This document shows positions 1 through 9,686 of a DNA stretch of 64,000 bases, piece after piece (positions within the stretch are counted from its first letter, which is position 1; each line of letters starts with the position of its first letter). Under the pieces are notes generated by a model that saw nothing but the letters and a program-made list of their open reading frames with translations, searched no databases and had not been told where the DNA came from. Made by a program: the position numbers and the translations under genes. The DNA comes from CAVZTX01 sp963778375 (GTDB taxonomy: Bacteria > Chloroflexota > Ktedonobacteria > Ktedonobacterales > Ktedonobacteraceae): NCBI GenBank assembly GCA_963778375.1, contig CAVZTX010000030.1, forward strand, positions 1-64,000, written 5' to 3'.

Positions 1-2
1 AA

Positions 3-2148
3 ACGCGGCGCAAGGGCGATATCTCCATCTGGGACTCCAAGATCATCCGCGTGGCGATTCCAGAGTCGTTCAAGAAATTGGACCCGCGCGTGCAGATCAA
101 GAACCCGGTCATGTTCGTGGTGGAGATTGGTAGCGTCGTCACCACGATCGAGTTCATCCGCTTGCTCTTCACGGCTCCGAGTGCGGCATTTCCACGGACC
201 ACGCTCACCTACGAGACGCTCTTCGTGCTGGCGGTGACCATCTGGCTGTGGTTCACGGTCGTCTTCGCCAACTTTGCAGAGGCGATGGCCGAGGGGCGGG
301 GCAAAGCGCAGGCCGAGACCCTGCGCCGGGCACGCACAACCACTATGGCCAAACGCTTAGCCAGCCCTGATCGCAGAGGTGCGGTGCGGGAAGTGGCGGC
401 CCCTGAATTGCGCAAGGGCGATCTGGTGCTGGTCGAGGCGGGAGATGTGATTCCAGGTGACGGCGATGTGGTAGAGGGCGTCGCCTCGGTCGATGAGTCG
501 GCCATCACCGGGGAGTCGGCTCCGGTCATTCGCGAGAGCGGCGGCGACCGCAGTGCCGTGACAGGTGGCACACGTGTGCTCTCTGACTGGATTGTGGTGA
601 AGATCAGTGCCAACCCAGGCGAAACCTTCCTGGATCGTATGATCGCCCTGGTTGAAGGAGCCAAGCGCCAGAAGACGCCTAACGAGATCGCGCTCAATAT
701 CCTGATTGCCGCTCTGACGCTCATCTTCCTGCTGGTAGTGGTCTCGCTCGAACCGTTTGCCATCTACTCAGGCCAGGCGGTGTCGGTCACTACGCTAATT
801 GCGCTGCTGATCTGCCTGATCCCGACCACCATCGGTGGATTGCTCTCAGCGATTGGTATCGCGGGCATGGACCGCATGGTGCAGCGCAATGTGCTGGCTA
901 TGAGTGGGCGTGCAGTAGAGGCGGCGGGTGATGTCGATGTGCTGCTGCTGGATAAAACCGGCACGATCACGTTAGGCAACCGCCAAGCGACGCGCTTTGT
1001 GCCACTGCATGGTGTGGATGAGGATGATCTCGCACGCGCTGCCTTGCTTTCAAGCCTCCCAGACGAGACTCCCGAGGGCCGTTCGATCGTCCTGCTGGCC
1101 AAGGAGAAATATGGGTTGTGCGATGAGGAGGACGCCTCTGCGACATTCATCCCCTTCTCTGCCATGACGCGCATGAGCGGCGTGGATCTCAACGGTGTGC
1201 ATGCGGGCAATGGAGCAAGCCCTGCCGTCCATTCCATCCGCAAAGGCGCCTCAGATTCCGTGGCTGCCTATGTAGCCGAGCATGGAGGGACGACGAGCGA
1301 CGAATTGAAGGTGATTGTTGATGGCATTGCCCGTGCTGGTAGCACGCCGCTGGTCGTTGCCGAAACGGAGGCGAGTTTCGATGGCAATGGTGCAACAGAG
1401 CATGCGCGCGTGTTAGGCGTGATCGAACTCAAGGATATCGTGAAAGGCGGCATGCGCGCGCGCTTCGATGAGATGCGACGCATGGGCATCCGCACCGTCA
1501 TGATTACCGGCGACAACCCGCTGACTGCGGCTGCCATCGCCAAAGAAGCCGGAGTGGATGACTTCCTGGCGCAGGCCACGCCGGAGACCAAGATGAAACT
1601 GATCAAAGAGGAGCAGACGGGTGGGCGATATGGTCGCCATGACGGGTGATGGCACCAATGATGCACCTGCGCTCGCCCAGGCCGACGTGGGCGTGGCGAT
1701 GAACACCGGCACACAGGCGGCCAAGGAAGCTGCGAATATGGTCGATCTCGACTCCAACCCGACAAAGCTGATCGAGGTAGTGGAGGTGGGCAAGCAGCTT
1801 TTAATTACACGTGGGGCGCTGACGACCTTTAGTATCGCCAACGATGTAGCCAAGTACTTTGCTATTATCCCGGCGGCCTTCTCGATCACCTATCCACAGC
1901 TCCAGGCTCTGAACATAATGCACCTGGCCACACCGCACAGCGCGGTGCTCTCCGCCGTGATCTTCAACGCCTTGATCATTATCGCCCTGATCCCATTGGC
2001 CTTGCGTGGCGTCAAGTACCGTGCGATTGGAGCAGGTCTTTTGCTGCGTCGCAACCTGTTGATCTATGGCATCGGTGGCATTATTGTCCCATTCATCGGC
2101 ATAAAAGCCATTGACTTGATCTTACAAGTGCTGCATCTGACACTGTAA
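3..2148 (+). CDS. kdpB: Potassium-transporting P-type ATPase subunit KdpB (5' partial, one frameshift)
   Basis: Catalytic subunit of the KdpFABC high-affinity K+ pump in the cytoplasmic membrane. It hydrolyses ATP to energise K+ entry through KdpA. The frame is open to the left edge, so the start lies outside the window; the GTG at 51 is internal, because the residues before it also read like KdpB. Visible P-type motifs are TGES near 510, the phosphorylation motif DKTGT (Asp codon at 951), TGDNPLTA near 1508 and MTGDGTNDAP after 1636. The reading frame shifts by +1 near 1617-1625, in the run acgggtggg between the nucleotide-binding region and the GDGTND hinge motif. Dropping one base restores KdpB sequence through to the membrane segments that end at 2148. 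The family assignment is certain; whether the frameshift is real or a sequencing error is not. Confidence 0.95.
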
Positions 2149-2234
2149 GGAGAGAGGACCCTGTACAGACACAATAGTGTGGCTGTTCTTGCAGGTGTCA
2201 CGAGTATGTTAGCGGTAAGTAAAGGAAATGTGAG

Positions 2235-2855
2235 ATGAAAAAATTTTGGACGAGATACCTACGCCCGGCAGTGGTGCTGACGATAATTCTCACCATTGTG
2301 ACCGGCTTTCTGTATCCGGGTGTGGTAACCGTACTGGCACAAGTATTCTTTAACCATCAGGCCAACGGAAGCTTGATCTACAATTCAAAAGGACAGGTGA
2401 TCGGCTCTGAATTGATTGGGCAATACTGGACGTTACCACAGTACTTCCATGGGCGACCCTCGGTGACCGTCAACCCGACGACTGGAACGTCCGAGCCGTA
2501 CGCTGCCGACAACTCTACGGCCTCGAACCTGGGACCAACAAATGCGACGCTCAAACAGGATGTGCAGCAGCGGGTCGCAGCATGGAAAGCAGAATTTCAA
2601 AAAGAGAATCTTCCTGTGCCTACGGGTCCAGTGCCAGTAGATCTGGTGACGGCGTCCGGCTCCGGATTAGATCCGGATATTACAATTGCCGGAGCGATGT
2701 ACCAGGTGCCGATTGTAGCGGCAGCACGCGGATTGAGTCAGGCTCGGGTCACGCAACTGGTTATAAACAACGAACAGGGACGGTTCCTGGGCATTTTTGG
2801 CGAGCCCTATATCAACGTGCTCGACCTGAATCTGGCGCTCGATGCACTGAAATAG
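2235..2855 (+). CDS. kdpC: Potassium-transporting ATPase subunit KdpC
   Basis: Small accessory subunit of the Kdp pump, 206 residues, which is normal for the family. One N-terminal membrane helix (about residues 10-34, starting after a Lys/Arg-rich MKKFWTRYLRP) anchors a periplasm-side domain. That domain shows the conserved GSELIGQ, YFHGRPS and SNLGPTN motifs and the C-terminal DPDI, GRFLG and YINVLDLN blocks. The ATG is preceded by a purine-rich aaggaaatgtgag. It follows kdpB by 86 bp in the expected kdpABC order and is intact, unlike both neighbours. KdpC is thought to stabilise nucleotide binding by KdpB. Confidence 0.96.
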   Translation: MKKFWTRYLRPAVVLTIILTIVTGFLYPGVVTVLAQVFFNHQANGSLIYNSKGQVIGSELIGQYWTLPQYFHGRPSVTVNPTTGTSEPYAADNSTASNLGPTNATLKQDVQQRVAAWKAEFQKENLPVPTGPVPVDLVTASGSGLDPDITIAGAMYQVPIVAAARGLSQARVTQLVINNEQGRFLGIFGEPYINVLDLNLALDALK

Positions 2856-2876
2856 CGATGCTATGATAGGGATGCC

Positions 2877-4179
2877 ATGAAAGAGCAACCACTTGACGAA
2901 CAACGAGAACGTGAGGAGGGACGGCCTGATCCGGAGGAGCTTCTGCGTCGCTACGGTTTGCGCGATAGCGACATGGGAGTTCCTGCCCTCAACTGCTCCT
3001 GCAACGAGGGATCAGTCGATCCAGCAGGTCGAAGGATACCCGCACCGGCGTGGACGTTTGCGCGTTTATCTCGGTGCGGTGGCAGGAGCAGGTAAGACGT
3101 ATGCGATGCTCAATGAGGGACATCGTCGCGAAGAGCCGTGGTACCGATGTTGTGGTAGGCTATGTAGAGACGCATCATAGACCCCAGACGCAGGCCCAAA
3201 TAGGCGATTTAGGGATCATTCCGCGCAAGAAAGTCACCTATCGTGGGGTGACACTTGAGGAGATGGATACTGAGGCCATTATCGCCAGGCATCCCAAAGT
3301 GGCGCTGGTCGATGAACTGGCGCATACCAATGTACCCGGATCGAAGCACCCAAAACGCTATCAAGATGTCGAGGAACTCCTCGATGCTGGCATAGATGTG
3401 GTCACAACGCTCAACATCCAGCATTTGGAGAGCCTGAATGACCTGATAGCGAGTATTACAGGCGTGCGCGTGCGCGAAACGCTGCCTGATTGGATACTAG
3501 ATCAGGCGGATGAAGTCGAGTTGATCGATATCGCTCCTCACGCACTGCGCCAGCGCATGAAGCATGGCAATATCTATCCTCCTGAACGCATCGATGCCGC
3601 ACTCAATAATTTCTTCCGCGAGGGAAATCTGACGGCGCTGCGTGAATTGCGCTGCGGCGTACTGCCGAGAAGACCGAATCCCAGCTCCAGCAATACATGA
3701 CGGAGCACCATATCGGACAATTGTGGCCCGCAAGTGAGCGAGTGTTAGTTGGTTTCGATTCTCGTCCGCACAGTCGGCAAATCATCCGTGATGCCTGGAG
3801 GTTGGCGCATGGTTTGCATGCCGATCTGATTGCAATCAATATCCAGCCAGAGGGCTATCTCGCATTTACGAATAAGCTTATAGGATTCTTCAAGTATGGG
3901 AGAGATCTGGGTAAGTATCGCGAGGCAGCCTTACGCCGCCTGGAAGAGCATGCTGTGCTTGCCGAGGACCTTGGAGCTGAGGTAATACGTACCAGCAGCC
4001 GCGATATCGCGATGAAGTTGGTTGAGATGGCCCGTGAGCGACAAGTGACACAGATCGTCCTGGGACAGCCTGCGCGTAACAGGTGGGAAGAGTTTATACG
4101 TGGTTCCATCATCAATCGCTTGCTGCGGCTCAGTACGGACATCGACATTCATCTCGTGCCACGTAGTGATGATGAGTAG
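2877..4179 (+). pseudogene. kdpD: KdpD N-terminal sensor/Usp half, frameshifted, no kinase domain
   Basis: The reading is spread over three frames. It starts with a Pro-Asp-Pro-Glu-Glu-Leu-Leu motif (2877 frame), shifts near 2975, then shows the Walker A-like AVAGAGKTYAML near 3075. It shifts again near 3135 into DVVVGYVETH and DELAHTNVPGS (KdpD sensor domain), and again near 3650 into a UspA-like domain (VLVGFDSRP to IDIHLVP). Repairing the shifts gives roughly 430 residues, equal to the cytoplasmic N-terminal part of KdpD. The frame ends at 4179, with no membrane, GAF, HisKA or HATPase region. KdpD N-domain proteins without a kinase are known in some bacteria, so the short architecture may be genuine even if the frameshifts are errors. 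It sits 21 bp after kdpC. Confidence 0.8.
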
Positions 4180-4223
4180 GAGGAGTTGAGAGCATGAAAG
4201 ATCAGTTCGCGCAGGGAGAACGA

Positions 4224-5244
4224 TTATATCCAGAGATGTACAATGACCCAGGCAGCGTAGATGAACAGCAGCACCAACGCCAAAAGTGCGGCTCATACGG
4301 CACCTAAAGACGCCTGTGAGCATGCCTAATGTAAGGAGGATCGCAAGCGGCATGTCCAGGAAGAGGATAGAGCGATCATGCAGTATCCCTTGCCAGAGTA
4401 ACAGTGGGAAGGCTATACCAAGTGCCGAGTTGATGCTGTTGCTGCTGAAAATCTCTTCAATGGACGCGGCTACTTCGCCTGTGCGCGCAAGGCTCACTGC
4501 CACAACCGTATTGGGCAATGACGTAGCCACAGCGAGAACAACCAGGCCGATAAACGCCTGGGGCAGGTGTAAGTCGGTAGAAACTGTTTGCCCCGATTGC
4601 ACCATCACGACAACGCCCATCAGGGCTAACGCAAGCGTGAGAATAACCTCACCGCCCAAGCGGAAGGTTCGCACCGCTGGCGATCTACTCAGATGGGCAT
4701 GGCTATGTGTGGCAAGTGGTGATGCCGGTGCGGAATGAGAACGCCTGAGGATATGCACGATGAGCGCGCTGAATACTAGCAGGACGATTCCGCTTGCAAT
4801 TGGTACGAGGAAGCTTGCATGTCGGAGCCCTGTAGCCATTGATATAGTTGGGAGCAATGCAATAGTTGCCAGGATGCTCAGCACGATAGTGAGCGAGTAC
4901 CAGCCGATACTGCGTGCGTCCTGCGACTCTTGTATATTGAGTGTGATACCAGGGGTTTCCCGCGAGGCAAGTGTGCAGAGGCCGAGGATGATGGCAATGT
5001 TGTAGATGCTGGAGCCAACAATGATGCCTATGCCCTCGTCGATATGACCGCCAATGATCGCGACTATGGAGGCAGCGTAATTGGGAATATTGGCTCCGAT
5101 TGCACTAAGCAGGCTCAGTATTCCAATCGAGAGGCCAAACATTTCGCACAGCGCTTCAAGCCTGCGCGTAAACCAGGCGGAAGCGACTGTTACGAGGACT
5201 AACGAGATCAGAAAAAGTAGGAGTGCAACGGGAAGCAAAGACAT
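4224..5244 (-). CDS. Na+/Ca2+ exchanger-family membrane transporter (one frameshift)
   Basis: Integral membrane antiporter of the CaCA (NCX-like) superfamily with two alpha repeats. Repeat 1 reads GANIPNYAASIVA followed by GIIVGSSIYNIAIILG. Repeat 2 reads ATSLPNTVVAVSLAR followed by SSNSINSALGIAFP. A His/Ser-rich cytosolic loop separates the halves. In the family the proline of each repeat is normally followed by glutamate that binds the cation; here both positions are Asn. The C-terminus needs a one-base shift near 4298-4305. The alternative frame then gives a final hydrophobic helix ending at a TAA at 4224, instead of a polar extension running antisense over kdpD. The ATG at 5244 is preferred over the upstream GTG at 5277, which abuts a purine run too closely. 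It is convergent with the kdpD half. Confidence 0.8.
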
Positions 5245-5310
5245 GCGACAACTCTGACCGACCAGACTTCCCGGCACTCCTACTGATGTCTACAAAGATT
5301 TATTGTTTGG

Positions 5311-5339
5311 AGTATAGCATATGCGGCTTTTCAAGACAA
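5311..5339 (-). promoter_or_regulatory. Candidate sigma-70 promoter for the exchanger gene
   Basis: On the minus strand, TTGTCT (5334-5339) is followed after 17 bases by TATACT (5311-5316). This lies about 65 bp upstream of the preferred exchanger start at 5244. Read by eye only. Confidence 0.4.
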
Positions 5340-5447
5340 TTGGAGAGCGCTTTTCACAATGGTATTTGGACACATGTGTGATAGTCGGATTTATAGATGC
5401 TCTGATGCCTCACAAGGGCCTGGGCTCTAATTCAGAGGAGGATTCCT

Positions 5448-6377
5448 ATGCCTACAATTGAACAGATTCCACAACTCCCGGTTCATACAAGGAAAACATG
5501 GCAGCAGTATCTCATTGATAGCCTCTTGGCTGTGGGAGGATCGCTGGTTGTGACCGGGATCATTTACGCGTTCCATTTGTATCCAACCATTCCAAACATT
5601 TCGATTGTCTACCTGCTGATCATCTTGGCACTGGCAACGACGCGCGGTCGTTACGCGGCGCTCGTAGCGGCTGTCGCTGCCTTTCTCTCCTTCGATTTCT
5701 TCCTTGTTCCTCCTTTCTATACCTTTGCCATCTCTAGCTGGGCGGAATGGATTGCGCTATTTGTCTTTCTCGTAACAGCTCTGATTGCGAGCCAACTTGC
5801 CACGACGACAAGGGAAAGTGTCGAGCAGGCCAGATTGCGAGAGCGCGAAGCTCAAATTCTTTATGAAGTAGGACGTGTCATCAATAGTACCGGCAGCCTT
5901 GATGAGCAACTGGATAGCATTGTGTTGTCGCTCGTGAGGGTGTTTTCTCCATGGGGAGTGCGTGAGTGCGCTTTGCTGCTCCCCGATGAAAATGGCATTC
6001 TTTACATTGAAGCCGATGCTCCTATCCGTATCGAACGTTTCACTCTCTCACCTAATGAAATGGCAGCAGCGAGAGAGGTGATGGTCCAGGGGAAAATGAG
6101 GGAGTTGAACCGGTCTACAGCAGGTGAGTCCTCTGCTCCTTCTGAAGGGAACTCAACATTGCGTCTGGTCCCTCTCAAAGCAAGTAATGAGGTTTTGGGT
6201 GTGCTTTGTCTACGTATTGAACGGGGAGTGTCATGGTTTGCAAGCGAACAACTTATGCAGGAAGCAGAAGAGCAACCAATCGATCAAGCGGCATTTTTTT
6301 GGACATTTCTTGATCAGGCCATTATGGTAATTGAGCGGGGTCGCCTGCGTGCACGTGTTGAATCGAACAATGGATGA
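5448..6377 (+). CDS. KdpD-like membrane DUF4118 + GAF protein lacking a histidine kinase domain
   Basis: 309 residues. Residues about 20-125 form four closely spaced membrane helices typical of the KdpD DUF4118 module (AVGGSLVVTGIIYAF, IVYLLIILALATTRGRYAAL, FLSFDFFLVPPFYTF, WIALFVFLVTALIAS). A linker coiled region (ESVEQARLREREAQILYEVG) leads into a GAF domain at about 135-300. In full KdpD the HisKA domain would follow MVIERGRLRARVE, but the frame stops there (TGA 6375-6377) and no HisKA or HATPase sequence is visible in the next few hundred bases in any frame. The start has a good Shine-Dalgarno (gaggagg). Together with the 2877-4179 piece it makes up the sensory part of KdpD, split by the exchanger gene. 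A role as a K+ or turgor sensor without kinase output is inference. Confidence 0.8.
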   Translation: MPTIEQIPQLPVHTRKTWQQYLIDSLLAVGGSLVVTGIIYAFHLYPTIPNISIVYLLIILALATTRGRYAALVAAVAAFLSFDFFLVPPFYTFAISSWAEWIALFVFLVTALIASQLATTTRESVEQARLREREAQILYEVGRVINSTGSLDEQLDSIVLSLVRVFSPWGVRECALLLPDENGILYIEADAPIRIERFTLSPNEMAAAREVMVQGKMRELNRSTAGESSAPSEGNSTLRLVPLKASNEVLGVLCLRIERGVSWFASEQLMQEAEEQPIDQAAFFWTFLDQAIMVIERGRLRARVESNNG

Positions 6378-6405
6378 GATGAAAGAAAGTATTCTGATGT
6401 AACAA

Positions 6406-6769
6406 ATGATGAACTCGCGACCGAGCCAGGGTAAAGAGAATTTTTCCCCTTATGGTCAATGTACTTGGTGGGCCAATCAACGCTACTATCAATTACATGG
6501 GGTCTATGTTCCTTGGATAAGACAAGCTAATGCCTGGCAATGGGCGGCACTTTCACTGGCGGGTTTCCAGCAGGCCTGCTGTCGGCGATATTGTGGATCT
6601 GCAACTATGGGTTCAGGGAGCATACAGCCTGGGTCACGTAGCGGTGGTTGGGAAGGTGCTAGGCAATGGACATGTCATTGCCAGTACTATGAACTGGGGT
6701 GCTTATCCCCGGAAGGTTATACATGTTGAGTTTGCTCCTGAACCTGGAGTGTCTTTCATTCACGTATGA
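6406..6769 (+). CDS. CHAP-domain protein (putative peptidoglycan amidase), frameshifted
   Basis: The first part contains YGQCTWWANQRYYQL, with the CHAP catalytic cysteine in GQCTWW. After a shift near 6545-6560 the frame gives FHWRVSSRPAVGDIV, GHVAVVGKVL with the catalytic-type histidine, and NWGAYPRKV. CHAP enzymes cleave peptidoglycan amide bonds and are normally secreted. No signal peptide is visible upstream of the ATG at 6406, and only 29 bp separate it from the previous gene. It may therefore be a 5'-truncated relic or depend on the gene before it. The frame ends with the family-like FAPEPGVSFIHV. CHAP membership is clear; function is not. Confidence 0.7.
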
Positions 6770-6924
6770 CATATGCTGTCGAGCCATTTACACTGCCAGA
6801 GCAATGATGCGGTCAGCGGCCTCACTTCTTCTGAAAAGTTCCTCCGAGTAAAAAGAAAAGATGGGTATTATTAGTGTTAGAACGATAACTGTACCTCAAT
6901 GGTATACCAGGAAGTCTTTGCATA

Positions 6925-6976
6925 TGCTCAAAAAATGCTCAAGATATTAGTCAAAACTCTCAAAAAACGCTCAAAG
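6925..6976. repeat. Imperfect direct repeat upstream of the K+ importer gene
   Basis: Two approximately 20-bp copies (6925-6944 and 6957-6976) share the pattern CTCAAAAAA-N-GCTCAA. They start 32 bp apart, about three helical turns. They lie in the 322-bp gap before the kimA-like gene, just upstream of its putative promoter. Otherwise the gap (6770-7091) shows no convincing gene. Confidence 0.4.
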
Positions 6977-7001
6977 GGCCATTCTGTAACCCTGATTCCT
7001 C

Positions 7002-7030
7002 TTGCTACCTCTGTTGGGCTTCACTATACT
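7002..7030 (+). promoter_or_regulatory. Candidate promoter of the kimA-like gene
   Basis: TTGCTA (7002-7007), a 17-bp spacer and TATACT (7025-7030) lie about 60 bp before the start codon. No recognisable ydaO/c-di-AMP riboswitch was seen between it and the gene, although Bacillus kimA is controlled by one. Confidence 0.45.
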
Positions 7031-7091
7031 GTAAACAGAGCAGGCCTGACATCCAGGAATGAAGCTGTGAAATCAAAAGAGAGCAAAGGTA

Positions 7092-9209
7092 ATGGATTCC
7101 ATAGACAAATCACCCCTGAGAAGTGACGATGGTAAGGATACCATTGAAGAAGAGTCGGAATTGCTTGACTATAATGATCCCGCTCTTCTAGTGCGTACTG
7201 AGGTACGGCAAGGTACTTTTCCAGGAGATATGCGAGTACGTATAGTACGTCCAAATCAGATGGCTTTTCGACGTCTACGTACCGGTCTGCTGGAAGCTAC
7301 ACAAATAACTCAGGCACCACGCCGTGGTTTTGGGCGCAGGCTCTCTCAAGTCAAGCGTTTCCTGATTGGCGCACCTATCGCCAGTGACCAGGCGGAGCAT
7401 CAACGGCTGACGAAGTTCAAAGCGCTGGCAGTGCTTTCATCCGATGCTATCTCCTCGGTAGCATACGCCACTGAGGCCAGTCTTTTTAGCTTGATTGCTG
7501 CCGGGTCTGGCAATTTGGGTACAGTATTGCCGATCAGTTTGGCCATCGTGGCCCTGCTCTGTATTGTTGCCATCTCGTATCGCCAGACTATTCCGGCTTA
7601 TCCCAACGGTGGTGGTTCCTATATTGTGGCGAAGGATAATCTGGGGACAATTCCAGGGCTTGTCGCTGCCGCGTCGCTGATGATCGACTACGTGCTTACT
7701 GTTGCCGTGAGTGTCGCTGCGGGGGTACTGGCACTTGCCACACTTTTCCCAGTCTTGTCGACGACAGATGTTGTGGTCATTGATGTTGTATTGGTGGTAG
7801 TGATTACTGTTGTCAATCTGCGCGGGGTGCGCGAGTCAGGTACAATCTTTGCTCTCCCTACCTATGTCTTTATTGCCAGCGCGCTTATTCTGATTGCGGT
7901 TGGTCTGGTTAAATCCTTTATTTTTCAGCATCACCCTGTGATTGGGCAATTCAAGTACGTGGCTGCCACTGAACCACTCTCAATCTTTCTGATCCTCAAA
8001 TCGTTTGCTGCCGGTTGTTCTGCAATGACAGGAGTCGAAGCCATTTCTAATGGCGTGCCAGCTTTTAAGAAGCCAGAGACGCGCAATGCTGCTACCACTC
8101 TGACATGGATGGCAGTGATCCTTGGCACACTCTTCATTGGCATCACTCTGCTCGCAACATCGTATCATGTCGAAGCGAATGCCGCGAGCAATCCTACAGT
8201 GATTGGTCAGATCGCGCAGCAAGTGTTTAACGGCCCACTATTCTTCATGTATCCGGTCTTCCAATTCGCAACACTGCTGATTCTGACGTTAGCTGCCAAT
8301 ACCAGTTATTCGGACTTCCCGCGCTTAGCTTCATTGCTGGCGCGCGATAATTTCTTGCCGCACCAGTTTGCATTTAGAGGCGACCGTCTGGCCTTTTCAA
8401 TTGGTATCGTCTTCCTGGCATTGCTGGCCAGCATCCTGTTGGTTGTATTCAGGGGCGATCCTACACAGCTCATCAACCTCTATGCTGTTGGTGTCTTTAT
8501 GTCATTTACGCTTTCACAAAGCGGTATGGTGCGCCACTGGTGGAAGTTGCGCGAGAGGCAGAAAGGGTGGCAGCGTAAACTCGCAATCAACGGTTTGGGT
8601 GCATTTACCACCCTGGTTGTTTCCCTGGTGATTGCTTCCACAAAATTTCTTGAGGGTGCCTGGATTGTCGTGATACTCATCCCGTTGCTTGTATTCATGT
8701 TCCTGGGTATCAGCCGCCATTATCAGCGGGTTGCGCGTGAGCGTACCACCGATATACCGGTACATCCGAAGGATATACATCATCGCATGATCGTGCCGAT
8801 AGATGGTCTGGATCGTGCTGCAATACAAAGCCTGGCCTATGCCCGCTCAATTTCCCCTCTTGTTACTGCCGTGCATGTGGCTGTCGATATCAACGAGGCG
8901 AGTGTCGTGCGTGCAGCCTGGGAACGCTGGCAAAAGCAACTCGCCGAAGATGAAGAGACACATCTCGTGGTGATCGAGTCACCCTATCGCTCGCTTACTC
9001 GTCCCCTGCTCGCCTATATTGATACTGTGCATGAGTTGTTTCCCGACGATACTCTGACCGTTATTCTTCCCGAATTTGTCGTTGCCCATTGGTGGGAACA
9101 TCTCTTGCATAACCAAACGGCGCTGCGGCTGAAGACAGCTTTGCTCTTCCGCCCCGGTATCGTCGTTACCAGTGTTCCACAGCATTTGAGAAGCAGGCCT
9201 ACAGCGTAA
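7092..9209 (+). CDS. kimA: KimA-family potassium importer (KUP/APC superfamily)
   Basis: 705 residues. From about residue 88 (KRFLIG, LTKFKALAVLSSDAISSVAY) the protein follows B. subtilis KimA (YdaO) block by block: SYRQTIPAYPNGGGSYIV, MIDYVLTVAVSVAAG, GCSAMTGVEAISN, FRGDRLAFSIGIV, LYAVGVFMSFTLSQSGM. About twelve membrane helices are followed by a roughly 140-residue C-terminal cytosolic domain of Usp-like type (IVPIDGLDRAAIQSLAYARS, HNQTALRLKTALLF). KimA imports K+ with protons and is inhibited by c-di-AMP. An N-terminal extension of about 80 residues, acidic at first, is absent from KimA as I recall it. Adjacency to kdpBC supports a potassium role over amino acid transport, which is the usual automatic annotation. 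Start ATG 7092. Confidence 0.85.
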   Translation: MDSIDKSPLRSDDGKDTIEEESELLDYNDPALLVRTEVRQGTFPGDMRVRIVRPNQMAFRRLRTGLLEATQITQAPRRGFGRRLSQVKRFLIGAPIASDQAEHQRLTKFKALAVLSSDAISSVAYATEASLFSLIAAGSGNLGTVLPISLAIVALLCIVAISYRQTIPAYPNGGGSYIVAKDNLGTIPGLVAAASLMIDYVLTVAVSVAAGVLALATLFPVLSTTDVVVIDVVLVVVITVVNLRGVRESGTIFALPTYVFIASALILIAVGLVKSFIFQHHPVIGQFKYVAATEPLSIFLILKSFAAGCSAMTGVEAISNGVPAFKKPETRNAATTLTWMAVILGTLFIGITLLATSYHVEANAASNPTVIGQIAQQVFNGPLFFMYPVFQFATLLILTLAANTSYSDFPRLASLLARDNFLPHQFAFRGDRLAFSIGIVFLALLASILLVVFRGDPTQLINLYAVGVFMSFTLSQSGMVRHWWKLRERQKGWQRKLAINGLGAFTTLVVSLVIASTKFLEGAWIVVILIPLLVFMFLGISRHYQRVARERTTDIPVHPKDIHHRMIVPIDGLDRAAIQSLAYARSISPLVTAVHVAVDINEASVVRAAWERWQKQLAEDEETHLVVIESPYRSLTRPLLAYIDTVHELFPDDTLTVILPEFVVAHWWEHLLHNQTALRLKTALLFRPGIVVTSVPQHLRSRPTA

Positions 9210-9686
9210 CTAAAGTAATTCCCGCAGTTCTTCTGTCATTTGCTGAACAAGCTCTGGTCTTCCGTGAAACTGGGCTGGGGTATTCTGAAAAAGTGCGATG
9301 CGCCACTGCCCATCGCGCTTGACGGCTATAAGCGTCTGAAGGGCGTTGAGTTGTGGATTGAAGTCAGACTGGCCGGAGGGAACCATCCCAACGATTGCAC
9401 GGAGGAGGGCAACATCAGGCTTCAAAAGGCGTACCTCTTTGATTTTGCTCAGGTAGGGAGCTGTAAAATGGTCGGCAAAGAGCTGCCTGAGCGTCGAAGC
9501 GATTTCCACTCGTCCTTTCATCTGGCTCCCATCGAAGCCGATGATATCACTATCCTCGTCGAATAAAGCAGCGAAGGCGTCTGCATTCCGTTGATTCCAA
9601 CTATCCAATAACTGTTGATAGAGTGCTCGGACCTGGCTCTCATCAGTAGATGGCGAGTCTTGCGATTGAAATGTTGGTGTATTCAT
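9210..9686 (-). CDS. SnoaL/DUF4440-like NTF2-fold protein (SgcJ/EcaC type)
   Basis: 158 residues with the NTF2-like pattern LYQQLLDSWNQRNADAFAALF, a DGSQMKGR turn and a closing QWRIALFQNTP strand. Such proteins act as small-molecule isomerases, hydrolases or ligand-binding domains, and no specific substrate can be read here. Its stop directly abuts the end of kimA (convergent, no gap). The ATG follows gaggaggg, a strong ribosome-binding site. Confidence 0.8.
   Translation of the reverse strand: MNTPTFQSQDSPSTDESQVRALYQQLLDSWNQRNADAFAALFDEDSDIIGFDGSQMKGRVEIASTLRQLFADHFTAPYLSKIKEVRLLKPDVALLRAIVGMVPSGQSDFNPQLNALQTLIAVKRDGQWRIALFQNTPAQFHGRPELVQQMTEELRELL

Noticed and set aside
3931..4223. C-terminal extension of the exchanger over kdpD
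   Set aside because: The extension is polar and antisense to the KdpD Usp domain; a one-base shift gives a proper terminal helix that ends at 4224.
6770..7091. ydaO-type c-di-AMP riboswitch upstream of kimA
   Set aside because: I looked for it because Bacillus kimA has one, but none of its conserved blocks could be recognised by eye.
6899..7126. 75-residue frame before the kimA-like gene
   Set aside because: It crosses the candidate promoter and the kimA start, lacks a ribosome-binding site, and its composition is non-protein-like.
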